NCBI RefSeq assembly: GCF_020623625.1
Contig: NC_060205.1
Coordinates: 1,171,501-1,235,500 of the forward strand
Direction: 5' to 3'
Origin: Saccharomycodes ludwigii
Taxonomy: Eukaryota > Ascomycota > Saccharomycetes > Saccharomycodales > Saccharomycodaceae
DNA: 64,000 nt
Shown here: one piece after another, positions 40,308 to 51,020 of the stretch
Position numbering within the stretch: the stretch's first letter is position 1
Layout: the number at the start of each line of letters is the position of its first letter
Made by a program: the position numbers and the translations under genes
The notes under the pieces: model-generated
Told to the model about the DNA's origin: nothing
Databases searched by the model: none
What the model saw: the letters and a program-made list of their open reading frames with translations, nothing else

Positions 40308-40723
40308 TACAACAATCTATTTTCTCAATAAGGAAATACACTCACAATTACCGCAGAACACAGAAAGAGCCTCTGCTGTCCTCCTTTTTTTATTTTTTCT
40401 TTGAAATTTTCTATGCAATTCTCTCCCATTCTTTTTCAATATACTGTTTTCCCCTAAAAATAAAAACAAATATTAACAATAATAAAAAACGAATAACTTA
40501 AAATATCTTTATGCATATATCTTACATATATAAAGGAGAAAACTAATTTGTATTTTTTAAGTTTTAATTTTTAATTTTTTTTCTTTCTCTATTCATTTAG
40601 TCAAATATAATTATAATCAAGTTTTTAATAAAGTTGAATTTCAATTGTAGTTTTAGAACAAAAAGTTTATCAAAAAACAAAAAAAAAAAAAACAAACTAA
40701 AATACATACATATAGAAACAACA

Positions 40724-41311
40724 ATGGTCGCCCAAGTTCAAAAACCTGCTCCAGCCTTCAAGAAAACCGCTGTCGTCAACGGTGTCTTCGAAGAAGTCTC
40801 CTTAGATCAATACAAGGGTAAATACGTTTTATTGTCCTTTATCCCATTGGCTTTCACCTTTGTTTGCCCAACAGAAATCATTGCTTACTCTGAAGCTGCC
40901 AAGAAATTTAGAGCATTGGGTGTTGAAGTCTTGTTTGCTTCCACTGATTCTGAATATTCTTTATTGGCCTGGACTAACGTTCCAAGAAAAGATGGTGGTT
41001 TAGGTTCTATTGATATTCCTTTATTAGCTGACACCAACCACTCCTTGTCTAAAGATTACGGTGTTTTGATCCCAGAAGCTGGTGTTGCTTTGAGAGGTAG
41101 TTTCTTAATTGACCCACACGGAATTGTTAGACAAATCACTGTCAATGACTTACCAGTTGGTAGAGATGTCAATGAAAGTTTACGTTTAGTTGAAGCTTTC
41201 AAGTGGACTGATGAACATGGTACTGTTTTGCCATGTAACTGGACCCCAGGTAAAGCTACCATCAAGCCAGATGTTGAAGGCTCCAAGGAATACTTTGAAT
41301 CCGCCAATTGA
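40724..41311 (+). CDS. TSA1: thioredoxin peroxidase (2-Cys peroxiredoxin) Tsa1
   Basis: Encodes 195 residues from the ATG at 40724. An upstream in-frame ATG would add 30 basic residues that no family member has, so it is rejected. Tsa1 reduces hydrogen peroxide and hydroperoxides with electrons from thioredoxin, and acts as a chaperone when over-oxidised. The peroxidatic Cys48 lies in FTFVCPTE and the resolving Cys171 in LPCNWTPG. The GGLG loop and the C-terminal YF (KEYFESAN) that make eukaryotic enzymes sensitive to over-oxidation are both present. Codon use is visibly more biased and C-richer than in its neighbours, as expected for a highly expressed gene. It corresponds to TSA1 and TSA2, the two WGD copies. 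Confidence 0.98.
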   Translation: MVAQVQKPAPAFKKTAVVNGVFEEVSLDQYKGKYVLLSFIPLAFTFVCPTEIIAYSEAAKKFRALGVEVLFASTDSEYSLLAWTNVPRKDGGLGSIDIPLLADTNHSLSKDYGVLIPEAGVALRGSFLIDPHGIVRQITVNDLPVGRDVNESLRLVEAFKWTDEHGTVLPCNWTPGKATIKPDVEGSKEYFESAN

Positions 41312-41524
41312 AGTTGCTAAGGCTATGTAATTAGTGAATAATTTTTTTTTTCTTCTTTCCCTCTTATATATATATATATACGTACAAGTTTATATTTCAG
41401 TAACTGGTATTTACTTTGGTCATCTTAATTCTGTGAAAATAAATGAAACTTGTTTTTACTCATTTTTTATTTATTTATTATATTTATTTATTTATTTATT
41501 TTTTTTTTTTTTTTTTTGCAAACG

Positions 41525-43471
41525 TTACATGTCTAGGTTCTCATAGTCGGTAGATATAAATGCCCTATGGACATAAGCTTTCCAACGTTTCTTATGCTGC
41601 AACAAGTCATGCATGTATTTAATGTAGTCTTTGACCAACAATGAATCCATTGGAAAATCTTCGTCCATCGAAGTGTATTCAATTTCATAGTTGAAGGCTT
41701 TTTTCGCTGCTTCGTCCTTAGATAACCCATCTTTATCTATAAATTTATAATAATTTTTATTTATTGTATTCAAATCTGCAAAATATTGGGTGAACCCAGT
41801 TGGTGAAAACAGTTGAGGCTTATAAGCTGGACCTAGTTCTAAACTAGAAGGCATTTTAGGTGGAATTGATTTGTCTGGTTTCTTCTTTTTCTTCTTCTTT
41901 AATATATCTACTACATCTTCATCTTTGTCAGGCATCAAGTCTTGTTGTAATTTAATTTCCAACTCATCGAAAAAGGACTCCCATGATTTTCCACTATTTA
42001 AAATATTTTCCTCAGAATTTAAACCGGAAATATTATATTCCCATACGCGGAAACTTGGATTGAAAGTAGGAATGACGGATCCAGCAATAGTGACTATACT
42101 AAACTTACTACAGTATTCATCATCATCACCATCACCTTGATGAAAGCTTTTGTCCAAATCTTTGTATAATTTTTTAATTTTCCTCATATAGTTAACTTTA
42201 TTGACAGGAGCAGCACCCATTATTCTAGCATCAGAAGAATCCGTATCATCATCAACATCCATGTCATACAACCGTGATAATTCCTCCTCATAAATCTGGA
42301 TCTCCTCACGTGAATTTTTTCCATCAATGGGTATGAAATGATCTATATTCATGTGACCATAAACACCTCCAATAATGATATCTCTATATTCATAGATCCA
42401 GGCAGAAAATTTATGGAAACAAGTGGTCTCAAAATTCTTTTCTATTGGCGGTACATGCCCACTTAACCAAACTTTGATGTTTCTCTCTCTCATTTCTTGT
42501 AACACATAACCTAACCATAAAATCAATTGATAGCCAGGTTCGCTTTTTTGGTTACAATTGTCAACCAAAGGGTTGGCTTTGTACAAATATAGGGTGTTTA
42601 TGGATAACACTGCTAATTTACCTGGTATAACTTCTTCAAAAAAGGACACAAATCTATTAAATGACCTTTGTTGTTCTTGTGGAATATATTTATTCCAAAT
42701 GTTATAAAATTCTCTGGTTTGTAAAGTGGGTCCAATAGCAAACATGTTATGAGGATAAACATCATTATTACCTATACTGGGAATAACTTTGACATCCATG
42801 TCCATGGGGTCAAATGTGGGTGGAACTTTTTTAAAGCTATCATAAAACATGTCGCTTAATTGCGTGTTCAAGTCAAAAATACTACTCTCAGTTCTTGGGT
42901 TTTTACGATCATTATCGTGCCTTATGTTATCACCTGTCCAAATTACAAAATCAATTTCGTCTTTAAGATTATCAACTACCCAATCCATTGTATGGTACAT
43001 TAATTCTAAGGAGGAATCACAGCCAACCATTGGATCCGTAAATAAGGAAGCAAAGTCATCATCATCATTAGCACCACTCTTTTTGGTAAATCTATGACAG
43101 GCAGTTTTAATTGAAGAGCCTTCTTTATACAAGGGATCCGGATGTATATCTGTTATGTGTAAAAATTTCCCCCTTAATTTTCGACGAGTAGAGGTGGTAA
43201 CATCACTGGCATTAGTTGATTTTAAAGATATTGATTTTTGACACAACAATTTCTTAAAGCATAAGGGCAAATTTTTATTGTATTGCAAATTCCATATTGA
43301 TGATGTTGGTAGTACTATTACCACCACTACTAATAACAACAAAAGTGATATGAAAATCCTCTTATTATTAAATTTTTTAGTAGCAGAATTACATTTTTTA
43401 TTGACTACCACGGTATCTCCCCGGCCCTCTTCAATTCTTCCACAAATTTGCTTCTCTTTTTCTTTCAACAT
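41525..43471 (-). CDS. PPN1: vacuolar endopolyphosphatase Ppn1
   Basis: A 648-residue type II membrane metallophosphatase (S. cerevisiae 674) that cleaves long polyphosphate chains in the vacuole. A basic cytosolic N-terminus precedes one membrane helix at about residues 37-56. The calcineurin-like fold shows metal-binding blocks in order: HITDIHPDP, WTGDNIRHD, SIGNNDVYP, LSGHVPP and GVYGHMNIDHF. The C-terminal part has a Lys-rich insertion (KKKKKKKPDKS), a variable feature, followed by the conserved FSPTGFTQYFADL. It converges closely with TSA1 (213 bases). A CACGTGG-type Pho4 site lies about 350 bases upstream; PPN1 is a phosphate-regulated gene in S. cerevisiae. Confidence 0.95.
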   Translation of the reverse strand: MLKEKEKQICGRIEEGRGDTVVVNKKCNSATKKFNNKRIFISLLLLLVVVVIVLPTSSIWNLQYNKNLPLCFKKLLCQKSISLKSTNASDVTTSTRRKLRGKFLHITDIHPDPLYKEGSSIKTACHRFTKKSGANDDDDFASLFTDPMVGCDSSLELMYHTMDWVVDNLKDEIDFVIWTGDNIRHDNDRKNPRTESSIFDLNTQLSDMFYDSFKKVPPTFDPMDMDVKVIPSIGNNDVYPHNMFAIGPTLQTREFYNIWNKYIPQEQQRSFNRFVSFFEEVIPGKLAVLSINTLYLYKANPLVDNCNQKSEPGYQLILWLGYVLQEMRERNIKVWLSGHVPPIEKNFETTCFHKFSAWIYEYRDIIIGGVYGHMNIDHFIPIDGKNSREEIQIYEEELSRLYDMDVDDDTDSSDARIMGAAPVNKVNYMRKIKKLYKDLDKSFHQGDGDDDEYCSKFSIVTIAGSVIPTFNPSFRVWEYNISGLNSEENILNSGKSWESFFDELEIKLQQDLMPDKDEDVVDILKKKKKKKPDKSIPPKMPSSLELGPAYKPQLFSPTGFTQYFADLNTINKNYYKFIDKDGLSKDEAAKKAFNYEIEYTSMDEDFPMDSLLVKDYIKYMHDLLQHKKRWKAYVHRAFISTDYENLDM

Positions 43472-43823
43472 CTAGCTTGAGATATTTCTTCTTATTATTG
43501 TTAATCTTGACTATAACTTGAAATATCAGTGTTCCAAAAAAAAAAAAAAAATTTTTTTTTATTCTTATTGTACAGAATTTTGGTTTTTTTTTTTTCTTTC
43601 TTTTTCCTTTTCTATTTCCTTTTCTTTTTCTTTTTGTATTTTTATTATATTTTGTATTCTTTATTTGTGTAAAAAGCACTTTATGAAAAGATGTATATTG
43701 TTATTAAAAAAAAATGACATTCTTCATTATTATTTCGTCAGTGTAGCGTAGGCTCTTTGTCTCTACCCCTTTGCTTTTTTTTTGTTTGTAAAAAAAAAAA
43801 AAAAATTAATTTTTAAGGATGGC

Positions 43824-43829
43824 CACGTG
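43824..43829 (-). promoter_or_regulatory. Pho4-type E-box upstream of PPN1
   Basis: CACGTG read on the PPN1 strand as AGCACGTGGC. A G after the core favours Pho4 over Cbf1. It lies about 350 bases upstream of PPN1, which is induced by phosphate starvation in S. cerevisiae. Confidence 0.5.
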
Positions 43830-44154
43830 CTTTTTTTGTTTAACTTGCTTCGGACTGACAAAAAGGAGATTTATCCAGAAACTAATGTCCGAGCACAATT
43901 TGTTCACGAGATTTGAATTATTAAGCTAAACCAAAACTAAAAAAATAGAAAAAATAAAAAAAAAAACAAAACAAAAGAAAATCCAATAACAAACTTTCAA
44001 GGTCTATTAACATTGTTATAGAACATTGTGCGCATTTTACGTACATATTGAAACTGCGTTGAATATGAGTTGAAATATACGCTAACAACAGCAATATAGC
44101 ACATTTATACCGCACCATATGTCAAAAACTTAGATTGAGCTATATCATTAAAAG

Positions 44155-44162
44155 CACGTGAC
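44155..44162 (-). promoter_or_regulatory. Cbf1-type E-box GTCACGTG
   Basis: On the minus strand this reads GTCACGTG, a full match to the Cbf1/CDEI consensus RTCACRTG. It lies in the middle of the PPN1/YOX1 spacer. There is no centromere-like AT block and CDEIII next to it, so it is read as a promoter site. Confidence 0.4.
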
Positions 44163-44387
44163 AAAGTTGTTAGATTCTACGAAACGCCTGCACTCTTTTT
44201 TTTATTGTAAAAGCCACATACATTTTCGTACACGAAAAAGAAACATAGCAAAAATTGTGCACAGAAACAAACCAAAAAAAAAAAAAAAGAAAAAAAAGTT
44301 TCTTTGAAATAGTAAACAAAACATAAACAATACCATAAAGAAAAAAACAGACACGAAAAATATTCTTCTTTCCTAAACAATACCTCA

Positions 44388-44416
44388 AGAAAGAAAGAAA
44401 GAAAGAAAGAAAGAAA
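44388..44416 (+). repeat. GAAA microsatellite
   Basis: About seven AAGA/GAAA units in the PPN1/YOX1 spacer. Confidence 0.8.
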
Positions 44417-45191
44417 TAAATAACAAAAATAAATAAATAAACAAATAAATAAATAATTAAATAGATATATTCCACGAGTCACGCAGAAAGTAACATTCCA
44501 CCTTAAGAATAATAACCTTACAAAAAAAAAAGGGTTTGTATAAAAGCTATAATTAGATTTGAAAATAGCGTAGGCCAGTTCAAAAATAATGGCATATTTG
44601 AATTAAGACCGAAGAAGCTTCACTTTTTATAGAAGTTATTAAAAGCATTCCAAAAAAAAAAAAAAAAATAATACTAGCTACTAACAATAATGGTAGTGAT
44701 AATACTTCCCGATTCGAACTACTTATTAAGTAAGTAACTGCATTTGTTTATTATTATATAAAATTTTCGTGTCAATCTTCAATTAATAAAATTAAAATTC
44801 TCTATTTGATCTAATTTGAGCAAAAATTAATTGATTTGATGCTTTGATTATAATTTTGAAACAAAAAAAAAAAAAAAAAAAATAAACATTACATATGAAA
44901 AATTTCTATTTATGACTGGTTTTTTATTTATTTATTATCAGTGTTGATTCTCCTTATTATTTAATATATATATATATATATATATATACTAGTAACTTGA
45001 TTTAATCTTTATTTTTCATTCGTTTTTATATACTCCTACACTAACTAGGATATATTAAAGGGAGAAAGATACTATTGGAAAAAACATAAAAGTACAGTTT
45101 TAGTATACTTTTAACCTTAGCTAAAATTTTTTTTTACCTAGAAGCAAATAAAAAAAAAAAAAAAAAAAAAAAACTTTAAATCTAAATACGT

Positions 45192-46655
45192 ATGACAGAA
45201 AACCAGGAAAGACTACCTCCGATCTCAGCTTTACTTTTGCATCAGTCGACACTAACATTATCATCCACGACATCTCCATCATATCATAACATAACCACAA
45301 ATAACACCAGCACTATAAATAGTAATTTAAAAATTTTTAATAAGAATGGAACTATAACATTACCTTTACCAGGTAACAATACTAGTAAGAATACTTCTAT
45401 ATTAGACACAGCTGATACTGTGTGTTATAATAACAAATATGGCTTGGTATCAGGCACTCCTTTGAGTACTACTAATACTGCTATTAATAATAATAATAAT
45501 AATAATAATAATTACTATCATCCTCATAATCACAAAAATTATTATCCTGAAACACCTTTGAAGAATAAAATTAATAACACTTTAAGTATAGATATTGCTA
45601 GCATAAATAAACTTAATGTGTTACAAGATACTCTTAGTGCTGGGTTCAATAAAGAAAATAATAATAGCAGGACTACATTTACCACAAATAAATTAGAATT
45701 TCAGCTACATAATGACAATAATGCAACTGTCCATCATAAAAACTCTCCTACTACTAATATGTTGAATATTCATAAAAAAAGATCAATATCTAATGTTACT
45801 TCTTCTATAATTTCCGAGTCTCCAGCGTATGAAAGGAAATTCGTTACCTCCTTTGTTCCAGCAGAAGCAACGACGATAACAACAAAAACAGCATCAGCAT
45901 CAGCATCATCATCATCATCATCTGCATCCACCCCTAACTCTTCTTCCTCTTCAAAAACAGTTCAAACTTTTGCATTTATTTCTCATTCGCAAGACACTTT
46001 CCCATCTGATGAACCTTCTATTGATAATGCACAGTTAGCTAGGAGAAAAAGAAGGAGAACTTCCAAACAAGAATTAAGTATTTTAGAAACAGAATTTAAT
46101 AATAATCCCACTCCAACTAAGGACAAAAGACATGAAATAGCCTTGAAATGTAATATGTCCGAGCAGAGTGTACAAATTTGGTTCCAAAATAAAAGACAAA
46201 ATGTGAAAAAGAGGAAATTAAAGCTAAAAAAGCAAGATGCATTTATCACTAGTAATAGCAACAATAGTAAAAAAAAGAGAAGTATAATAATTCTAAAGAA
46301 TAATCACAAAAATATTGCCTCTTCTTTCCAAAACATCAATGGAAACATAAATAAGGATAATGAAACATGCTCCGAAGGGTCCTCTACTCATACTTCTCCA
46401 ATAGGAACCCCCAAAATATTAGGCGTTGAAACTACAAAGAACGGTATTGTTAACAATAACAGTCATATTTCGGATATAACCACTGGTTCATTGTATACAA
46501 GCTTTTCTGTCAATAGTAACATTTCTCCTTTGTTAAATACGCCATTGAAATATGATACTAAAGTATTATCTTTTATTAATGAAAGCAGTGCTACTACTCC
46601 CTCTATTAATTCTTCAACCACTGCTGTTGTCAACAAAAATTCTATAAATCAATAA
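45192..46655 (+). CDS. YOX1: homeobox transcriptional repressor (Yox1/Yhp1)
   Basis: A 487-residue homeodomain protein; in S. cerevisiae Yox1 and Yhp1 bind early cell cycle boxes with Mcm1 and repress M/G1 genes. The homeodomain spans about residues 284-342 ([19 protein letters not shown], then the recognition helix [16 protein letters not shown]). The N-terminus carries [11 protein letters not shown], a short conserved block of the family; the rest is Asn/Ser/Thr-rich and poorly conserved, with a poly-Asn run near 100-108 and a Ser/Ala run near 236-258 encoded by triplet repeats. A single gene here corresponds to two WGD copies (YOX1 and YHP1), so the symbol is a choice between them. RPS18 follows on the opposite strand, as in both S. 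cerevisiae regions. Confidence 0.93.
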   Translation: MTENQERLPPISALLLHQSTLTLSSTTSPSYHNITTNNTSTINSNLKIFNKNGTITLPLPGNNTSKNTSILDTADTVCYNNKYGLVSGTPLSTTNTAINNNNNNNNNYYHPHNHKNYYPETPLKNKINNTLSIDIASINKLNVLQDTLSAGFNKENNNSRTTFTTNKLEFQLHNDNNATVHHKNSPTTNMLNIHKKRSISNVTSSIISESPAYERKFVTSFVPAEATTITTKTASASASSSSSSASTPNSSSSSKTVQTFAFISHSQDTFPSDEPSIDNAQLARRKRRRTSKQELSILETEFNNNPTPTKDKRHEIALKCNMSEQSVQIWFQNKRQNVKKRKLKLKKQDAFITSNSNNSKKKRSIIILKNNHKNIASSFQNINGNINKDNETCSEGSSTHTSPIGTPKILGVETTKNGIVNNNSHISDITTGSLYTSFSVNSNISPLLNTPLKYDTKVLSFINESSATTPSINSSTTAVVNKNSINQ

Positions 46656-46748
46656 ATTTGAGTTTATAATAATCAAGGGTTATAGAATAATGGTCTTTTT
46701 TTCGGTTAAAGCGGTTTACCAATGCACAAATCAATTTATAAAAAACGT

Positions 46749-46786
<38 letters not shown>

Positions 46787-47481
46787 CTCTTTTCGACATT
46801 TACAAGTTTGATTTTAATGCCGATTGCAAATATGTAATACACTGGATATATTTAGACATAGCCTGTTTCTGCAGACAAATCAGAAAAACAAAAAAAATAT
46901 AACGATGAAATACTGGAAAATTATAATGTTCTGATGGCATCTAATTTATTTCTCTATTTTCCTTTTTTGTTTTCTAAATATAAGAAAAATCTGGGAAATT
47001 ATCTGTTATATTGAAGATTTGATAATTTGTAATATTTTTCCTTTAGAGTTTCTTTTGTAGTTAATACTTACTTTTGTTGTATGTTATACTTTACATAAAA
47101 GTTTAACCAAGTTTAATTGTCAGATTTTTAAATATATAATTTTCATTACTATTTTTAAATGGAAAATTCTTTACGTATATATGCCGTGACTAAAATGCCA
47201 CAACACTACTTTGAACCACGATTTAACCTTATTCCTTACATAACGTCTGACAACATGAAAGCTTGTCAAAAGAAAGAAGACAAGAAGAAAAAAAAAAACT
47301 ACAGTATAATAATTATAAAAAATATATTTTTCTTTTTCTTTTTTTTTTTTAGAAATGTAATAAACAATTAGCTAAAAAAAAAAAAAAAAAAAAACTACAT
47401 ACAACCACATATATATAAATATCATAAATTGTACATTATATTACTAAAAACAATATATTTATCTTACTTGCCAAACAATGT
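46656..47481. other. convergent 3' region, YOX1 / RPS18
   Basis: 826 bases of AT-rich DNA with a T tract of about 36 bases at 46751-46786, T/A tracts at 47337-47350 and 47374-47394, and no convincing gene. A 70-codon ORF at 47159-47371 ends in poly-Phe and looks accidental. Confidence 0.5.
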
Positions 47482-48741
47482 TTAAGCCTTCTTTCTACCA
47501 GTGGTCTTGGTGTGTTGACCTCTGACACGCAAACCCCAGTAATGTCTAATACCTCTGTGGGCTCTGATTTTCTTTAATCTTTCCAAGTCATCTCTCAATT
47601 TGGATTCTAAACCGTTGGCCAAGTTGTGGTAATCCTTACCGTCGTTGATATCTTTTTGACGATTCAAAAACCAAGCTGGGACTTTATATTGAGTTGGGTT
47701 TTGCATGATTTGAACAATTCTTTCCAATTCTTCTTGAGTCAATTCACCAGCTCTCTTGTTCAAACTAACATCAGCCTTTTTGCAGACCAAGTTGGCATAA
47801 CGACGACCGACACCTCTGATAGTGGTCAAAGCGTAGACAATCTTGATGTTACCGTCAACGTTGGTATTCAATAAACTGTAATAAAAAAGAAAATATAGTT
47901 TCATTTCAATTTCAGGTTTGAAACAAAAACAAAAACAAAAATGTATAAAAAGTTAGTAAAATCGTCCTTAGCATCAAAACAATAATAAAGTTAAATGGGA
48001 AGAGGAGAATTCTAGGCTAATTGCAGACTACATTTGTCTTTTTTCCTTTTGTTTACAAATATTTTTCTAGCACTATCATAAAAGGCTGGGTCACTTCTTA
48101 AACTGTTCGCCGAATAAATGAAACATTTAATCCTTTAAAATAAATGTTAAACTGAGAACTACACTTGACCGTAAAATAAAATTCCTTCTTTCACTAACGG
48201 AATAATACATTGTTTAATTATAAATAGCAATGTTTCTTTTGTAACTTTCGGGTTTTGGCCAAAGTTACGGTACATTGAAAAATTAACTAGAATAGTTTCC
48301 ATAAGATAGGACATCTTCCTTATCGTTAAACTGGATAAAAGATACTTAAGCTGCCTTGCTTTATTCTTGAATTAAAAAAAAAAAAGGAAAAAATCCATAT
48401 TAATCTAAGGTATGTTGTCATAAATCCATTTGCAAAATCTCATAAAAGAGAATTAAGACATATCATTACATATTTACTTCTCTAGACGTCCAAATAAATA
48501 ACCATTACTCTTGATCATTATTAAACCGGTGACAAATTGTTGCAATATAGTCACTAAAAATAATAGAATATACGGAAATCTTATAACCCCAATATCGGCC
48601 ATTACTCCCTTTCGCAATAATTTTAACTTATTTTTGATTGTGATTATAATATAAACTTTGATAAGCCTATTTCTATTGAAAAGATAAAACATACCGCAAA
48701 ATGTGTTGAAAGGAACCCTTTTCTTGAATAACTAAAGTCAT
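47482..48741 (-). CDS. RPS18: 40S ribosomal protein S18 (uS13), spliced
   Basis: Two exons: 48741-48695 (47 bases) and 47875-47482 (394 bases), giving 146 residues, exactly the S. cerevisiae length. uS13 sits in the head of the small subunit and contacts tRNA and the large subunit. Exon 1 encodes [15 protein letters not shown] and two bases of an Arg codon; exon 2 continues [20 protein letters not shown] and ends [10 protein letters not shown]. The intron interrupts the Arg codon at the same place as in S. cerevisiae RPS18A/B. Codon use is strongly biased. Without the intron the ORF begins with a meaningless hydrophobic start, so the spliced model is clearly right. Confidence 0.97.
47876..48694 (-). 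other. RPS18 intron (819 bases)
   Basis: Donor GTATGT at 48694, perfect TACTAAC branch point at 47958-47952 and acceptor CAG at 47878-47876; the branch-to-acceptor distance is about 75 bases. The interior is AT-rich and I see no snoRNA boxes or ORF of note in it. Confidence 0.95.
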
Positions 48742-49668
48742 GTTGATGCTTGCTTTTTCTGTACGTGTTGTTTTTTTTTTTTTTAAAAAAGCAGTATATA
48801 TGTATGGAAAAAAAAATGGTACGAGATAATATTACCAATATACAATATATCGAAAGAGAAGATTCTAAGAAACAAAAAAAAAAAGGAAAAAAAAAAAAAA
48901 AGTCATAAAGAAGATTTTTGAAACTAAGAAATTTTTTTTTATTTTTAATCGAGCTGAATTATAAGGTTAGCCACGTATTATATTTTAGTGAGAAATATAT
49001 TGTAGTAATAACATAAATTACTTTTATTTGAAGGGAGAAAGGAAAAAAAAAAGCTTAATGAAACGAAAGTCATAGGCAGAGAAAAGAATAAAAAGAATGA
49101 AAAGAATGGCAACTATCATGTATATAAAATTTACCAGAAATATTTTTTTTTTTTTTTTTTTGATCATAGTGAAACAGTTAGAGCAGAAATTTAATGAAAA
49201 CATTTTCGACCAAAAACAAAAAAAAAAAAAAAATATGCACGTTGTAATGAAAATAACAGAGAGAAATTATGGGTGTAACATAATAAATTATATGTATCAC
49301 TTTTTTTTTTTTTTTTTTTTTAATTTATTAATCTAATCTTTTTCAAAAATATAAAAGGTACGGATGTATGACATAACCAACAACAAAATTAATTTTATAT
49401 GCCCTAAAAGGGCTAGTAAAAATAAATTATTGAAAAAAATGTTATTTTTTTTTTAAGGTTAAATAAATTAAATTTTTCGTTAGTCACTTGTTAATTATAT
49501 GCTTGTTTTTATACATTACATAACTTCAAAAATATGTATATGTTATCTATTTACAAAATTAAATCAAAAAAGAAAAAAAAAAAAAAAAATATAATAAAGA
49601 TAAAAAATTAAAAGATTTTTTTCCAACAAAAAAAAAAAAAAAGAACATTAAATGCTCTGTTGATTATC
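48742..49668. promoter_or_regulatory. RPS18 promoter / YML6 3' region
   Basis: 927 bases without a gene. It holds many A/T tracts (for example 48771-48784, 48890-48901, 49145-49161, 49302-49320, 49575-49590). Two Rap1-like elements lie at 49267-49276 and 49357-49370, about 530-630 bases upstream of the RPS18 start. T-rich DNA lies between the sites and the gene, as in other yeast ribosomal protein promoters. Confidence 0.5.
49267..49370 (-). promoter_or_regulatory. two Rap1-like elements upstream of RPS18
   Basis: On the RPS18 strand the sites read ACACCCATAA (49276-49267) and CATACATCCGTACC (49370-49357). They resemble the two variant Rap1 forms of yeast ribosomal protein promoters (ACACCCATACAT and ACATCCGTACAT). 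Paired Rap1 sites are usual in these promoters; the distance to the start codon is rather long. Confidence 0.4.
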
Positions 49669-50466
49669 TTATTCAAAAGATTCTACGGCATTGATAACAG
49701 CCAAATATTCTAATGCAGATAACTCAATAAAAACTCTTTGAGCTTTCAATATATCGTTAACATCAACAAATTCCTTGGATATAATGTCAATTTTTTCGGC
49801 AAATTTCTCTGTATTGTATAGTAAACCTTCTTTTACCCCATCTACTATAAACAATAAGTTTTTCTTTTTTTCAAGGTCATATTCTTTCAAAAATTTTTCA
49901 AATATTAACTCGCCTGTATTTTCAGGATCTTTTACCAGTTCCAGTTCATTTAGATCATTTTTGTGAACACCACATAACTCATTATTTCCACCAATTACAA
50001 ATAAATTGCCTTGTCTATATTGATGGCTTAATGCAACATTGTAAGCTAGTGAGTAGACTTTAGACGGTAAAGCAGTACTGTAATCGTTAGGTGCTGTTCT
50101 AGCATGGGCTCTAGCACCGTTATGTCTGGTTGGAGAATTGGCATCACCAGCACGAGCTCTACCTGAGCCCTTCTGTGGCAATAATTTTCTTCTAGAATAA
50201 CCATTTTCGCTTCTTCCTGGTGGATTTGAAGAACCCACACGCTTATTATCGTTTTCATAGACGACTGCACGCCATAAAATATCTCTCCTTAGTGGAGAAC
50301 CTAAAACACTTGTTGGAACAGGAGCAAACGTTAAAGGTTCTAAAGATGGAAAAGCACGGACCGTGGCTAAAGTATATTTGGCTGGTTCGGCAGCATTTGA
50401 TAGAGCTTTAGAACTCAAACTTTTGGAACATCTTAAAACTTTGACTATGTTACTTGAATGATACAT
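49669..50466 (-). CDS. YML6: mitochondrial 54S ribosomal protein uL4m
   Basis: A 265-residue uL4 family protein of the mitochondrial large ribosomal subunit (S. cerevisiae Yml6 286). The N-terminus is basic and Ser/Ala-rich, with a likely mitochondrial presequence. The family core is clear: [20 protein letters not shown], then the conserved basic loop [23 protein letters not shown] and [12 protein letters not shown], which reaches into the subunit interior near the exit tunnel, and further [21 protein letters not shown]. Order RPS18-YML6 on the same strand equals YML026C-YML025C. It is divergent from UTP6. Confidence 0.95.
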   Translation of the reverse strand: MYHSSNIVKVLRCSKSLSSKALSNAAEPAKYTLATVRAFPSLEPLTFAPVPTSVLGSPLRRDILWRAVVYENDNKRVGSSNPPGRSENGYSRRKLLPQKGSGRARAGDANSPTRHNGARAHARTAPNDYSTALPSKVYSLAYNVALSHQYRQGNLFVIGGNNELCGVHKNDLNELELVKDPENTGELIFEKFLKEYDLEKKKNLLFIVDGVKEGLLYNTEKFAEKIDIISKEFVDVNDILKAQRVFIELSALEYLAVINAVESFE

Positions 50467-51020
50467 TCTTTTAAGTTTTCTCTTGTGTATTTAGCTAGAT
50501 TATTTAAATTCTCAGGATTCAAAAAAATATTTTTTTTTTTATTCTTTGAGATAAGTATGAAGGGGGATAAGGTTATTGTATATTTTATTAATTGATCAGT
50601 ATATCGATTGGTAAGATTAAACAGTGGATATTCCATAGAATTTATGGTTTATTTTTTTTTATTTATTTTTTTTTCCTTTCTTTCGAAAGATCATAAGGTT
50701 TACATACCCGGCTACAAAATTACCTAAAAACAATGTTCTGATCAATAGCCGGGTAATGTATCCTGCTCGTTTCTTTTTTTTTTTTATTTTTTCTATTTTT
50801 TTTTTTTTTTCTTTTGAAAATTGTCGATATTTCTATGAAAGAAAAATAAATCAATAATTTGCAATAAGAAAACTTCAATTTAATACATATCTTTTTTAGC
50901 ACAATGTAAAACTGGCACAGGACCATTTGCAAAGAATACGGGATAATAAAATAAAAGACGCTATTGCATTTTCATTTCTTTTTTCTTTTATTACACACAG
51001 TATATAATATACAAAACGTT
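50467..51020. promoter_or_regulatory. divergent promoter region, YML6 / UTP6
   Basis: 554 bases containing a perfect 10-base inverted repeat with Reb1-type cores (50705-50755) and T tracts at about 50651-50670 and 50775-50812. No gene is seen. Confidence 0.55.
50705..50755. promoter_or_regulatory. palindromic pair of Reb1-type sites
   Basis: TACCCGGCTA (50705-50714) and TAGCCGGGTA (50746-50755) are perfect complements with a 31-base spacer. The right-hand copy contains an exact Reb1 core (CGGGTAA, 50750-50756), and the left-hand copy a one-base variant (ATACCCG, 50704-50710). The facing arrangement suits a bidirectional promoter. Confidence 0.55.

Larger units (their letters stand above)
39752..40723. 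promoter_or_regulatory. spacer and TSA1 promoter
   Basis: 972 bases without a gene. It includes a TCTT repeat (39801-39831), T-rich tracts to 39872, an AAAAT repeat (40165-40198), two Yap1-type sites (40135-40141 and 40301-40307), and TATATAAAG at 40527-40535, about 190 bases before the start codon. The A-rich leader ends at the TSA1 ATG. Confidence 0.55.
43472..45191. promoter_or_regulatory. long divergent promoter region, PPN1 / YOX1
   Basis: 1720 bases without a convincing gene, the longest such stretch in the window. It holds two CACGTG sites (43824-43829 and 44155-44160), a GAAA repeat (about 44388-44416), poly(A) tracts (44650-44668, 44863-44882, 45150-45172) and a TA repeat (about 44964-44988). 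ORFs of 65-101 codons here are rich in Phe/Lys from simple sequence and are not credible. Homeobox repressor genes of this kind often have long, complex promoters. Confidence 0.5.

Noticed and set aside
40634-40723. N-terminal extension of TSA1 from an upstream ATG
   Set aside because: Thirty basic residues from the A-rich leader have no counterpart in peroxiredoxins of this class; the ATG at 40724 gives the family start [10 protein letters not shown].
44155-44162. Centromere element CDEI
   Set aside because: GTCACGTG matches CDEI, but no 80-base AT block followed by a CDEIII-like CCGAA core was found on either side; a Cbf1 promoter site is simpler.
44170-44482. Two overlapping 101-codon ORFs upstream of YOX1
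   Set aside because: Both frames look alike in composition (Phe/Leu/Tyr from simple sequence) and neither has a recognisable motif.
47159-47371. 70-codon ORF between YOX1 and RPS18
   Set aside because: Ends in a poly-Phe run, has no family resemblance and lies in a convergent 3' region.
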